Part shown: positions 9,902 to 18,429 of the stretch, in pieces | Numbering within the stretch: the stretch's first letter is position 1 | Layout: each line of letters opens with the position of its first letter | NCBI GenBank assembly: GCA_018993265.1 | Contig: JAGKSW010000048.1 | Coordinates: 1 to 64,000, forward strand | Direction of reading: 5' to 3' | Length of the DNA: 64,000 nucleotides | DNA from: Nostoc sp. TH1S01 | Lineage (GTDB): Bacteria > Cyanobacteriota > Cyanobacteriia > Cyanobacteriales > Nostocaceae | The notes under the pieces: model-generated | The model's input: only the letters and a program-made list of their open reading frames with translations | Databases searched by the model: none | Told to the model about the DNA's origin: nothing | Program-made: the position numbers and the translations under genes

Positions 9902-10094
9902 AGGGATTACGTACCAAGATTATCGGTTGAAATTGGGTGTAAGGGTGAAATCAACTCAAAAGTCAAAAGTCAAAATTAACATCTTCTTACTTTTAAATTT
10001 TGAGTTCCCCGTAGAGGTGTAGGTGTTCAAAACCTTTACACCCTTACACCCTCAAACCCATTCTTAGCAGATAACCTTTGTGCGTAAGTCCTGT
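9902..10094. repeat. MITE-like dispersed element
   Basis: The right end ATAACCTTTGTGCGTAAGTC (10071-10090, continuing CTG) matches 19479-19501 at 21 of 23 positions, and is the complement of the AGGACTTACGCAA end at 27508. The interior carries GTGTAGGTG...CCTTTACACCC, also shared with 19440 and 32950. The left end (AGGGATTACGTACC) is degenerate. No open frame is present. Confidence 0.5.
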
Positions 10095-10159
10095 TCTTAC
10101 AGCAGATTTCAAGTAAGTGAAGTACACAATTTACCGCAGGTTGTATATTCGTGGAATAC

Positions 10160-10189
10160 TGTAGAGACGTTACATGTAACGTCTCTACA
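10160..10189. repeat. Perfect 30-nt palindrome
   Basis: TGTAGAGACGTTACA followed directly by its exact reverse complement. A related TGTAGAGACA/TGTCTCTAC element lies at 36241. It sits between ispH and menF, whose 3' ends converge here, so it may help transcription stop on both strands. Confidence 0.85.
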
Positions 10190-10259
10190 TAGTTTTGGGT
10201 TTTACTTGGGTTTTACGCTTATACCTCATTTACCCTAAATACGCTGTAATACTCAATTA

Positions 10260-11675
10260 CTAAACTAAAGCTTTTAATAACGCCTGAAGTTTTAGTTGTA
10301 CCTCAGCAAATTCTTTATCAGGATCAGAACCGGCGACAATACCTGCTCCTGCGTAAAGTCTAGCGCGATCGCCATCAATTAATGCCGAACGAATACCAAC
10401 AATAAACTCGCAGTTACCTTGAGAGTCTATCCAACCTAGAGGCGCAGCATATAAACCCCTCTCAAAGCTTTCGTAACGCCGAATTTCTGCACAAGCCACA
10501 TCTCGCTCTGCGCCAGCAACGGCTGGTGTCGGATGCAGTTGGGCTACAATTTTTAAGGGGTGGACATGAGCTGGAACAGTGGCGCTAATGGGTGTCCATA
10601 AATGTTGGATATTAGATAGCTGTCGCAAGCGTGGTGGTAATGCTTGGGGTGATAATCCTAGTTGTGATAAGCGTTGAGTTATAAAATCAATCACTAATAA
10701 GTGTTCGTGTCTTTCTTTCTCATTGTTCAGTAAACGATTTGCATTCGCCGCGTCTTCTGCTGGTGTTTTTCCCCTTGGCGCAGAACCGGCTAAAGCATCG
10801 GTGATTAATTGTTGATTCTGAATACAAATTAATCGTTCTGGACTTGCGCCGATAAAGTTTTGTCCTTTACCATTACTTGTGGAAAAAACATAACAATTAG
10901 GATGAATATGTCTGAGATTATCTAATGATTTATATAAGTCAAACTGATGATTTGCCCGCACATCTAAAGCATCGGCTAAAACAATTTTGCTGAAATGACT
11001 AGCTTGGATTTTTTCTAAAGCCGAAACAACAGAACGTTTAAATTCTGTACCCTGCGTTACAGATTGCTTACTAAAGTTTGTTGCTAAAAAATCAAGTTTA
11101 GGCGAAAAATATTCTAAAGAATTAATAAGTTCGATTTTACTCCATAATTTATGCCAGATTTTTTCTAAATTGGCGTTAGCTGTAATTAATATATTGGCAA
11201 CTAAAATGCAGTGCTGATTTTTAACAGCTATTTGCCAACGCGGTAAAAATATCGTTGCTGAGGGAAAAGGATAATCGGATTGAATTCTTTGGTTAAAAAA
11301 ACTAAAGTAACAAAAAAAACGTGGGCTGGCAAAAGGCTGGTTAATATCTCCAAAAGTAATTATTGTTTTTAGACAATTTTTGATAAAATATTCGGCTTTA
11401 TTAAAACGGTCTTGCCCATCAATTTGTAATTTTTCGACAGCATCAATCGCCGCGATCGCTTCGCCTTTACCTCTATTTTCAAAGTAAAAATTTATTTCAT
11501 TTGCTTGCGTTAGTTTATGCAATACAACTAAAGGGTCAACCCAGTCTAGTTCTAGCGAAATACTGACAATTTGCCGACAATTATTATTGAGGCAATTTTC
11601 TTGAACCGCTAACAGAAATTGGTATATGTCTTTGTGCGTTACAGAGAAGTTGTTACGACATGGTGAAACTGTCAT
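10260..11675 (-). CDS. menF: Isochorismate synthase
   Basis: Converts chorismate to isochorismate, the entry step of phylloquinone synthesis. The 471-residue protein has a divergent N-terminal half and the conserved chorismate-binding C-terminal half: FIGASPERLI, TDALAGSAPRG, LHPTPAVAGAERDVA, YESFERGLYAAPLGW and the closing AGAGIVAGSDPDKEFAEV. It is divergent from menA with 336 bases between, placing the entry and late steps of one pathway side by side. No anthranilate synthase glutamine-site features stand out, and the men context supports the isochorismate reading. Confidence 0.93.
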   Translation of the reverse strand: MTVSPCRNNFSVTHKDIYQFLLAVQENCLNNNCRQIVSISLELDWVDPLVVLHKLTQANEINFYFENRGKGEAIAAIDAVEKLQIDGQDRFNKAEYFIKNCLKTIITFGDINQPFASPRFFCYFSFFNQRIQSDYPFPSATIFLPRWQIAVKNQHCILVANILITANANLEKIWHKLWSKIELINSLEYFSPKLDFLATNFSKQSVTQGTEFKRSVVSALEKIQASHFSKIVLADALDVRANHQFDLYKSLDNLRHIHPNCYVFSTSNGKGQNFIGASPERLICIQNQQLITDALAGSAPRGKTPAEDAANANRLLNNEKERHEHLLVIDFITQRLSQLGLSPQALPPRLRQLSNIQHLWTPISATVPAHVHPLKIVAQLHPTPAVAGAERDVACAEIRRYESFERGLYAAPLGWIDSQGNCEFIVGIRSALIDGDRARLYAGAGIVAGSDPDKEFAEVQLKLQALLKALV

Positions 11676-12011
11676 GGATCTAGGAATAGTAAATTTTTTT
11701 TAAGTTATCTTCCTAAAGTGTAATTAATCATGGTCTATTTCTACAGGTAACATATTCAGACGACATTTCACCAGAGTATAGTTGGCTTTGTTTAAGGTAT
11801 TACCAAACGCTGACAATCTATGCTCAGCTTTAACCTGCAATTAAAGAATAAGTTTTACTAAGGGATGGTTAATCAATGCAAAAAAGTGCTGACTGTTAAG
11901 TGCTAATTGCTGAGTAAAATAAATAAAAGCAGCATGATTAAATTTGCGTGATAGCCATCGTCACAACAGAAATCATGCAAAAACTGTGGGTAATTTAATG
12001 AATGTTAACTA
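11676..12011. other. Divergent promoter region menF/menA
   Basis: 336 bases without a gene and AT-rich. It must carry both promoters, but no operator is recognised. A degenerate repeat (AGTGCTGACTGTTAAGTGCT) lies near 11885. Confidence 0.5.
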
Positions 12012-12911
12012 ATGACTACCAAACAGATTTCACATCCCAAAAGTAAGCTGTGGATGGCGGCAATTAAACCGCCAATGTACAGTGTGGCGATTATGCCTGT
12101 ATGGATAGGAACAGCAATTGCTTTTTCAGAAAAAAAGATTTTTAATACAACAGTATTTTTAACTTTTTTAGTAGCGGCAATATTAATTCTGGCATGGGAA
12201 AACTTGAGTAATGATGTCTTTGATTCCGATACAGGAATCGATAAGAATAAACATCATTCGCTAGTAAATTTAACAGGTAAGAAGTCGCTAATATTTTGGT
12301 TAGCAAATCTGTGTTTGGTGATTGGGTTGTTAGGAATACTCGCGATCGCCACTTGGCAACAAGACCCAACGGTAATCACAATGGTGTTGGTAGCTTGTGC
12401 TTTGGGTTATATGTACCAAGGGCCACCCTTTCGGCTAGGATATCAAGGATTAGGTGAAATTCTCTGCTTCTTTGCCTTTGGGCCTTTTTTAGTGCCAACG
12501 GTATATTACAGCCAAACTCAAACTTGGTCACTTGCTAGTTTTGCAGCTTCGGTAATTGTTGGTATTGTTACTAGCTTAATTTTGTTTTGTTCACACTTTC
12601 ACCAAGTTAAGGATGACATAGCCGCAGGAAAGCGATCGCCAATTGTGCGTTTGGGTACAGCCAACGGTGCAAAAGTCTTGGTTTGGTTTACCGCTAGTAT
12701 CTATCCTTTATCTTTATTGTTGGTTATTTTGGGAATGTTCCCAGTCTGGACATTGTTGAGTTGGCTAAGTTTACCCTACGCCGTCAAATTATGTCGCCAC
12801 GTCCAACAAAATCACAACCAGCCAGACAAAGTTAGCAATTGTAAATTTATCGCTGTTGCTGTACATTTCTGGAGTTGTTTGTTCTTGGGTGCAGGATTTT
12901 TTATTGGGTGA
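12012..12911 (+). CDS. menA: 1,4-dihydroxy-2-naphthoate phytyltransferase
   Basis: Integral membrane UbiA-type prenyltransferase that attaches the phytyl chain to DHNA, giving demethylphylloquinone for photosystem I. The 299 residues contain the prenyl-diphosphate Mg site as NDVFDSDTGIDKNKHH (near residues 63-78), a second site around HFHQVKDDIAAGKRSP, and about eight hydrophobic helices. A phytyl donor is inferred from the cyanobacterial setting. menC follows 75 bases later. Confidence 0.93.
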   Translation: MTTKQISHPKSKLWMAAIKPPMYSVAIMPVWIGTAIAFSEKKIFNTTVFLTFLVAAILILAWENLSNDVFDSDTGIDKNKHHSLVNLTGKKSLIFWLANLCLVIGLLGILAIATWQQDPTVITMVLVACALGYMYQGPPFRLGYQGLGEILCFFAFGPFLVPTVYYSQTQTWSLASFAASVIVGIVTSLILFCSHFHQVKDDIAAGKRSPIVRLGTANGAKVLVWFTASIYPLSLLLVILGMFPVWTLLSWLSLPYAVKLCRHVQQNHNQPDKVSNCKFIAVAVHFWSCLFLGAGFFIG

Positions 12912-12986
12912 TGAGTCGCCAGAGGTACGACAAGAAGAATTAACGGCAGATGTAGACGCAGTAGCGGCTTCCCGAAGGGTACGCAG

Positions 12987-14048
12987 ATGGACGCAGATAA
13001 ATTTGTACCTCAGCACTCACACTTCGACTTCGCTCAGTGTACATCACTCAGCACTCAGCACTCAGCACTCAGCACTCAGCACTCAGCACTTTTTGAATTT
13101 CGTCCTTACCAGCGAAAATTTGCGCGTCCGCTTACTACTCATCATGGTGTTTGGGATATCCGCGAGGGAATTATCCTGCGTCTAGTTGATGAAGCAGGGA
13201 AAGTTGGCTGGGGAGAAATTGCGCCTATTAGTTGGTTTGGTTCGGAAACTTTAGAACAAGCTTTAGATTTTTGTCGCCAACTACCCAAAGAAATTACATC
13301 GGAGACTATTGTTTCAATTCCTGATGATTTACCCGCTTGTCAATTTGGGTTTGAGTCAGCTTTGGGGGGAGTGGGGAGTTGGGAGTGGGGAATAGGTGAG
13401 AACCTGAGTTGTAGTGGGTTACTTACTGCGGGGGAGGTAGCTTTACAACAATGGCAAAAGCTGTGGGAACAAGGATATCGTACATTTAAATGGAAAATCG
13501 GTGTTGATGCGATTGCTAGAGAACTCGCAATCTTTGATAACATAAGTCGTAGCTTACCCGCCTCAGCTAAACTGCGCCTCGATGCTAACGGCGGACTCAG
13601 CTATGAAGCAGCGAAATTATGGCTAGAGACTTGCGACAAAATTCAGGGTGAAGTAGCCGCAGAAATTGAATTTCTGGAACAACCTTTAGCTGTAGACGAA
13701 TTAGCAGGGATGTTGGAGTTAAGTAAATTTTACCGAACTGCGATCGCATTAGATGAATCTGTCGCCACACTCCAGCAACTCATCTGTTGTTATCAACAAG
13801 GCTGGCGAGGAATTTTTGTTATCAAACCGGGAATTGTTGGTTCACCATTAAAGCTGCGTCAGTTTTGTCAACAACATGAAATTGATGCTGTATTTTCCTC
13901 TGTATTTGAGACTTGTATTGGTAGACAAGCTGCACTTAACCTAGCAGCAGAATTATCTCGTAAAAACAGAGCAGTTGGTTTTGGCGTTGATCATTTTTTT
14001 GTCCAAGCAGAAGCAACTAGTCCTGAAAGTTTATGGAACAACCTTTAA
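12987..14048 (+). CDS. menC: o-succinylbenzoate synthase with repeat-derived N-terminus
   Basis: Enolase-superfamily dehydratase that converts SHCHC to o-succinylbenzoate. The 353-residue frame shows WKIGV (Lys), LDANGGL (Asp), FLEQPL (Glu), ALDESVAT (Asp) and IKPGIVGS (Lys), the expected catalytic and metal residues. The recognisable domain begins only at FEFRPYQRKFARPLTT, about residue 36. The residues before it, including STQHSAL twice, are encoded by heptad repeats, and ATG 12987 is the only start I find before the domain in this frame. A second repeat at 13364-13391 encodes part of GGVGSWEWGIGE. The last 16 bases overlap menE, so coupled translation is likely. All catalytic residues remain, so I consider it functional. 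Confidence 0.88.
   Translation: MDADKFVPQHSHFDFAQCTSLSTQHSALSTQHSALFEFRPYQRKFARPLTTHHGVWDIREGIILRLVDEAGKVGWGEIAPISWFGSETLEQALDFCRQLPKEITSETIVSIPDDLPACQFGFESALGGVGSWEWGIGENLSCSGLLTAGEVALQQWQKLWEQGYRTFKWKIGVDAIARELAIFDNISRSLPASAKLRLDANGGLSYEAAKLWLETCDKIQGEVAAEIEFLEQPLAVDELAGMLELSKFYRTAIALDESVATLQQLICCYQQGWRGIFVIKPGIVGSPLKLRQFCQQHEIDAVFSSVFETCIGRQAALNLAAELSRKNRAVGFGVDHFFVQAEATSPESLWNNL
13047..13091. repeat. GCACTCA heptad repeat inside the 5' end of menC
   Basis: About six copies of the 7-bp unit GCACTCA. Because three units make seven codons, translation yields the seven-residue repeat STQHSAL. Confidence 0.9.
13364..13391. repeat. GTGGGGA heptad repeat inside menC
   Basis: Four 7-bp units (GGGGGGA, GTGGGGA, GTTGGGA, GTGGGGA) within the coding sequence, read as part of GGVGSWEWG; the frame continues intact on both sides. 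Confidence 0.85.
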
Positions 14049-15421
14049 CTTATCTGCAAAATTTACCTCAACATCATTGGTTAATTGCTGACAACAGCCA
14101 TCAATTTTCAGTAATAGCGAAACAACTATATTTAGAACTCACAGAAATATTAAAACAACGCCATACACCCCCAAAAATTATCCTAGCTGAACGCGAACCA
14201 GTCAAATTTTTAGCTAGTTTTCTCGCAGCTTGTGCAGCCAATTGTCCAGTATTTCTTTGCAACCCCGACTGGGGAACACAAGAATGGGAACAAGTACTGA
14301 AATTAGTCCAACCAGATATCATTTGGGGAATCAGTTTTAATTCCCACTCCCAACTCCCCACTCCCAACTCCCAACTCCCAACTCCTCACTCCCCCCAAAT
14401 CATGATTCCCACAGGCGGCTCATCAGGTAAGATAAAATTCGCCATCCACACTTGGCAAACCCTCACCGCATCTGTGCAAGGATTTACAGAATATTTTCAG
14501 TTAACCCAAGTGAATTCTTTTTGTGTATTACCCCTCTATCATGTCAGTGGGTTAATGCAATTTATGCGTTCTTTCATAACAGGTGGTCAACTAACTATTC
14601 TGCCATTCAAATCTGTAGAATCTGGGCAAATACCTGCAATTCAACCATCAGAATTTTTCATTTCCTTAGTACCAACTCAACTACAACGTCTCTTGCAAAA
14701 TGCAGAATTAACCCAATGGTTAGCTCAATTTCAAACTGTCATGTTAGGTGGCGCACCAGCTTGGCAAGAATTATTAGAGAAAGCCAGATTTCACAACATT
14801 AGATTAGCACCAACCTACGGTATGACAGAAACCGCCTCGCAAATTGCCACCCTCAAATCTGATGATTTTCTCCAAGGTAAAATTAACAGTGGGCAGATTT
14901 TACCTCATGCTCACGTAACAATTTGCAATTCACAAGGTGAAGTTTTAAATACTAATCAAATTGGTAATATTACTATTCAAGCCAAATCTTTAGCTCTTGG
15001 TTATTATCCTAATCATTGGGGAAATCAAGATTATTTACAAATAGATGATTTAGGCTTTTTGGATGAGCATGGTTATCTGCATATCATCGGACGCAACAGC
15101 GACAAAGTTATTACAGGTGGAGAAAACGTTTACCCCTCCGAAATAGAAGCAGCCATCCGGGAAACTCAATTAGTTGTTGATGTTTGTGTAATTGGTGTCC
15201 CTGATAAACATTGGGGACAAGCTTTAACAGCTATATATATTCCTCAAGATGTCAATATTTCTAATTTAGAAATAGAAACTTTACTTAAACAGAAAATAAG
15301 TAAATTCAAAGTTCCTAAACATTGGATTTGTATTGAGAATTTCCCTCGTAATGCTCAAGGTAAAGTTAACCGTCAAGCACTACAACAAATAGCCGCAGAA
15401 TTTCTCCACAATCACAGGTAA
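14033..15421 (+). CDS. menE: o-succinylbenzoate--CoA ligase with an in-frame repeat insertion
   Basis: Adenylates and thioesterifies o-succinylbenzoate. The 462-residue ANL-family protein shows the ATP loop IPTGGSSGKIKFAIHTW, PTYGMTETASQ, DLGFLDEHGYLHIIGRNSDK, GGENVYPSEIE and the C-terminal Lys motif NAQGKVNRQAL. Seven heptads at 14343-14391 add a linker containing SQLPTPN-SQLPTPH just before the ATP loop (about residues 104-120), probably a tolerated surface insertion. The start overlaps menC by 16 bases. Confidence 0.93.
   Translation: MEQPLTYLQNLPQHHWLIADNSHQFSVIAKQLYLELTEILKQRHTPPKIILAEREPVKFLASFLAACAANCPVFLCNPDWGTQEWEQVLKLVQPDIIWGISFNSHSQLPTPNSQLPTPHSPQIMIPTGGSSGKIKFAIHTWQTLTASVQGFTEYFQLTQVNSFCVLPLYHVSGLMQFMRSFITGGQLTILPFKSVESGQIPAIQPSEFFISLVPTQLQRLLQNAELTQWLAQFQTVMLGGAPAWQELLEKARFHNIRLAPTYGMTETASQIATLKSDDFLQGKINSGQILPHAHVTICNSQGEVLNTNQIGNITIQAKSLALGYYPNHWGNQDYLQIDDLGFLDEHGYLHIIGRNSDKVITGGENVYPSEIEAAIRETQLVVDVCVIGVPDKHWGQALTAIYIPQDVNISNLEIETLLKQKISKFKVPKHWICIENFPRNAQGKVNRQALQQIAAEFLHNHR
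14343..14391. repeat. CCAACTC heptad repeat inside menE
   Basis: Seven consecutive 7-bp units (CCCACTC, CCAACTC, CCCACTC, then three CCAACTC and CTCACTC). It is the same repeat class seen on the other strand as GAGTTGG/GAGTGGG inside menC. Confidence 0.92.
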
Positions 15422-15454
15422 AAGACAGGAGTTAAATAAATTTATACTCCAACA

Positions 15455-15901
15455 TCACATCACCTCGCGTGATCTTCGCCTCTCAGCGCCCTCGGCTTTT
15501 TTACGGTTTGTTTCCAACCACTGCATAATTTCCGCAGATAATTCTTGCTTAGTTCTACTATTCACATCAATACAAACATGGCGAGTAATTGCCTTAGCAA
15601 CTAACACATCTGCAATTGTAATTTCGTAAGCAATTTCAAACTTATCAGCACTTAATTTTTGCGGAATTAAACTAATATTTAACTCATCTCCACAATACAT
15701 TGGACGCAGAAAATCTACATTGGCATGAACAATGGGAAAAGCTACTGAGGGTTTAGTAAAAAAAGCTTTGAGATTCATTCCTGATGCGTCGAGAGATGCT
15801 TCATAAGCTTCATGGCAAATGCTCAAAACATTAGCGAAATAAACTACACCCGCAGCATCGGTATCTGCAAAGCGCACGGTACGGTTATAGATAAAAGACA
15901 T
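15455..15901 (-). CDS. 1,4-dihydroxy-2-naphthoyl-CoA thioesterase (hotdog fold)
   Basis: Hydrolyses DHNA-CoA to DHNA in phylloquinone synthesis. ATG 15901 gives 148 residues starting [18 protein letters not shown]; the longer reading from 15958 adds a hydrophobic leader that is not typical of the family. The motif [16 protein letters not shown] carries the catalytic Asp of 4-hydroxybenzoyl-CoA-thioesterase-like proteins. It converges with menE 33 bases away, and the men setting makes the DHNA-CoA substrate likely. The Arg-rich tail ([16 protein letters not shown]) looks added by repeat sequence. Confidence 0.87.
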   Translation of the reverse strand: MSFIYNRTVRFADTDAAGVVYFANVLSICHEAYEASLDASGMNLKAFFTKPSVAFPIVHANVDFLRPMYCGDELNISLIPQKLSADKFEIAYEITIADVLVAKAITRHVCIDVNSRTKQELSAEIMQWLETNRKKAEGAERRRSREVM

Positions 15902-15984
15902 TTTTGTATAATTAAAAATTAAAAAACAAAATAGCAGGCGAATAGCCTGCCATATCAAATTATCTCACGGTCACAAGAGAGTTA

Positions 15985-17070
15985 TCAATTTAAGGGATAA
16001 TATATATCTTCAGAACGAGGGTTGAGATAAGGGCGTTGCATGTCAACTGAATGAAGTGCAAAGTGTTTCTCAATTGACTTCATTCGCTCTTCAATTGCAT
16101 TCTTTCCTTTTTGCCATACTTCTAACAAAGCATGAGCGACAATTTGGCAACGGTTCATACCAAAACTTTCTTGAGCCGCGAATTTTTGAATTGGTTCTTC
16201 GGCTAAACTTAGTCCTGGAGCTAGAAACTTAGTGAACAAGGGTATTTCTGGCTGAAAATGCAATTGATGTTCTGCATAGACACCCTGAAGAATTTGGTGA
16301 ATTGCTGGGTAGTCCTCCCGTTCAAAGTAAAGTAAGCCTGAGTCGTAGCGTCCGTAGGCTTTGGGATTGTAAAGCACTTGAAAGGTAAAGGGAAGGGCAG
16401 CTTGGTTAAGTTGCTGCGTCAGACTATCCATGAGTGCGATCGCCCCATCTGCCGTAATATTAAAATAAATTCTTCCTGTTCCCAATTCCGTATCTACACT
16501 CTGCTGTTCTTGTCCCACATCACTTACCGCCACATAACAGCCATTTTGCAAATGATTTTTCGGCATCCAAATAGATACCGACTCACCCGGTTTAGCCGAT
16601 TTGCTCTGAGATTTGAGATGGCAGTCTGGCTCAATATATAATGTCAAACCAGATTTTGTTACCGCCATACTCCCATCAGGTTCGTGACGTAACACTTGCC
16701 AACTAGAATCAAAATATCCTTTACCGTGGTTATTTGCGTGCAGTTGGGCGTAAAATTCCCAATCAATACCCAAATGAGGATGGTTCGCTAAATTTTGCTG
16801 TGGTAAGCAATCAGATATATCGGAATTAACAGCTAAAACGTTTTGCAAAGAACCGTTGTAATAAATTCCATAGAGAAAATTACGCAGTAGCAGAGTAAGA
16901 TATTTCTGCTGTAAATTTACAGGATTTTGTTGAAATCTGTCTGCTACTTTCGCTGGTAAGGCAAAAGTTTGATAGTCAGGATGATGAATTGAAAAGTTAG
17001 ATTCTATCTGGATATTTTTCGCAATATCAAACAAAGAATTTAACACAGGGTTGGTAGAAGTGTCTAGCAT
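15985..17070 (-). CDS. HopA1-family protein (putative RiPP lyase component)
   Basis: A 361-residue protein resembling the HopA1 effector family, named after a Pseudomonas type III effector but widespread in cyanobacteria. Supporting stretches are the N-terminal YLTLLLRNFLYGIYYNG, the central WQVLRHEPDGSMAVTKSGLTL and YFNITADGAIALMD, and the C-terminal FGMNRCQIVAHALLEVW. In class V lanthipeptide (LxmY/Cao7-type) and thioviridamide (TvaD-type) pathways, HopA1-like proteins act with an APH-like kinase to dehydrate Ser/Thr of a peptide. Here the phosphotransferase gene lies immediately upstream. ATG 17070 is preferred; the longer frame from 17133 reads through heptad repeats (HTSYFILQTSFR). The family call is from memory of its features, without a search. 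Confidence 0.7.
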   Translation of the reverse strand: MLDTSTNPVLNSLFDIAKNIQIESNFSIHHPDYQTFALPAKVADRFQQNPVNLQQKYLTLLLRNFLYGIYYNGSLQNVLAVNSDISDCLPQQNLANHPHLGIDWEFYAQLHANNHGKGYFDSSWQVLRHEPDGSMAVTKSGLTLYIEPDCHLKSQSKSAKPGESVSIWMPKNHLQNGCYVAVSDVGQEQQSVDTELGTGRIYFNITADGAIALMDSLTQQLNQAALPFTFQVLYNPKAYGRYDSGLLYFEREDYPAIHQILQGVYAEHQLHFQPEIPLFTKFLAPGLSLAEEPIQKFAAQESFGMNRCQIVAHALLEVWQKGKNAIEERMKSIEKHFALHSVDMQRPYLNPRSEDIYYPLN

Positions 17071-17072
17071 TC

Positions 17073-17107
17073 TGAATGAAGTCTGAAGTATGAAGTATGA
17101 AGTATGA
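17073..17107. repeat. Heptad tandem repeat between HopA1 and kinase genes
   Basis: Five units TGAATGA, AGTCTGA and three AGTATGA, directly upstream of the preferred HopA1 start codon and replacing any normal ribosome binding site. Confidence 0.9.
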
Positions 17108-17151
17108 AATTTTGTGCTTGAGATGTTTAACAAATGACCATTGATAAATTT

Positions 17152-18390
17152 TTAACAGCCGCGTAAACGGGTTTTCTCGTAATACAAAGGAACCAATTTT
17201 TGTGATTTTTGCGGTTGGGTAAGTTGATGCTGTTGAGCCATCGGCTGCATAATTTCTGTCTGAGTCACACCAAAAACTGTCTGTATAGATTTCTCTGGCA
17301 TAGTTAGCAGATTTTGTGCTACTTGTAGCGCACACATATCAGTATTATCAAAGTGCTGCTGATAGTTAATTTTTGCTTGAATTTGGTGAATTATTCCTAG
17401 TCCTGCAAATTGGGTGACACGCTCTACAAAGTCTGGGCGATGTTCTAAAATAGCGGGAAAGGCATTGAGGTAAGCTTGAATTAAAGTTAATAACGAAGGT
17501 TGAATTGCTTCGAGTGGGATGATGGCTAACTGTAAGGATTCTTCTAATTCCAGCATGAAATCTACGACTAAGCTAGACAGCCAAATTCTGAAATAACTGG
17601 CGATTAAAGTGCCTAAATCGAATGCTGGATCTCCCCAGGCGCAGGCTTCCCAGTCTATTAGGCGCACTAAGCAATTATCTAACTTATCCCAACGAGAATG
17701 TAGCAAAATGTTATTTAACTGCAAATCATTATGAGTTAAACAGCAAGGTTTCCACTCATAAGCTAAATCTGCGATCGCCGATTCTAAACTCTCATACTGC
17801 TGATAAAAAGTATAAAATTGCAATGCTGATTTCGGAACTGCGCCAAAAATCTCTGGTGTAAGTGATTCTATACCCTGTGCTGGGTTGTAAAAGTTATAAC
17901 GATACTGTCCGGCTGGCGCTGTGGCCATAAAATCACGATATTCTCGGCGCTGGAAAGTCACGCGATGCAAAGCTGCAATTGTCGTACCAATAGCAGTAGC
18001 TATTTCTGTAGGAAAGCTCTGGTGATGTTGATAAAAGCTACCTAATTCCACATATTCGCTTAAATAATTGCGGATAAGGATGGAATTGTCTTCATCGTAA
18101 TGTACTACTAAAGATGCGATCGCGGCAATATTACCTAAAACTGGAAACTGCTTGAGTAATTGATGAAATAGCCATTCATTAAAAAACTCATGCAGATTTC
18201 CCTCATTTTCTTGACGGTGTTCTTGTTTAACTAGCAGTTGCCGATTATTTCCCAGAGTCACTAGTAAATTGAAATTCTTTTTGCTACTTCCTGGCAACTG
18301 AGATAGGTCTAAATTGCCATCTTCTAAGCTACACAGTCCTGCTGCGTGCAGATACTGGGTAACATTTTGAGAAGATAATGGTAATAACAT
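17152..18390 (-). CDS. Aminoglycoside-phosphotransferase-like kinase
   Basis: A protein-kinase-like phosphotransferase of 412 residues from ATG 18390 (425 from 18429). The catalytic loop CLTHNDLQLNNILLH and the metal loop RLIDWEACAWGDPAFDLGTL mark the APH/choline-kinase fold, and an N-lobe lysine segment (RQLLVKQEH) is visible. It lies 82 bases upstream of the HopA1-like gene on the same strand. In class V lanthipeptide and thioviridamide clusters a kinase of this fold phosphorylates Ser/Thr before elimination by the HopA1 partner. An ordinary small-molecule kinase cannot be excluded. Confidence 0.82.
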   Translation of the reverse strand: MLLPLSSQNVTQYLHAAGLCSLEDGNLDLSQLPGSSKKNFNLLVTLGNNRQLLVKQEHRQENEGNLHEFFNEWLFHQLLKQFPVLGNIAAIASLVVHYDEDNSILIRNYLSEYVELGSFYQHHQSFPTEIATAIGTTIAALHRVTFQRREYRDFMATAPAGQYRYNFYNPAQGIESLTPEIFGAVPKSALQFYTFYQQYESLESAIADLAYEWKPCCLTHNDLQLNNILLHSRWDKLDNCLVRLIDWEACAWGDPAFDLGTLIASYFRIWLSSLVVDFMLELEESLQLAIIPLEAIQPSLLTLIQAYLNAFPAILEHRPDFVERVTQFAGLGIIHQIQAKINYQQHFDNTDMCALQVAQNLLTMPEKSIQTVFGVTQTEIMQPMAQQHQLTQPQKSQKLVPLYYEKTRLRGC

Positions 18391-18429
18391 ATTTGATTTC
18401 CTATTTCGTAAAAGTGCTGAGATAATCAA

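Noticed and set aside
12789-13016. Minus-strand and alternative-frame ORFs around the menA-menC junction
   Set aside because: They arise from repeat sequence and from the menA gene read on the wrong strand.
13047-13091. Tandem repeats considered as a CRISPR array
   Set aside because: Units are 7 bp and contiguous with no spacers; they belong to the short tandem heptad repeats of cyanobacteria.
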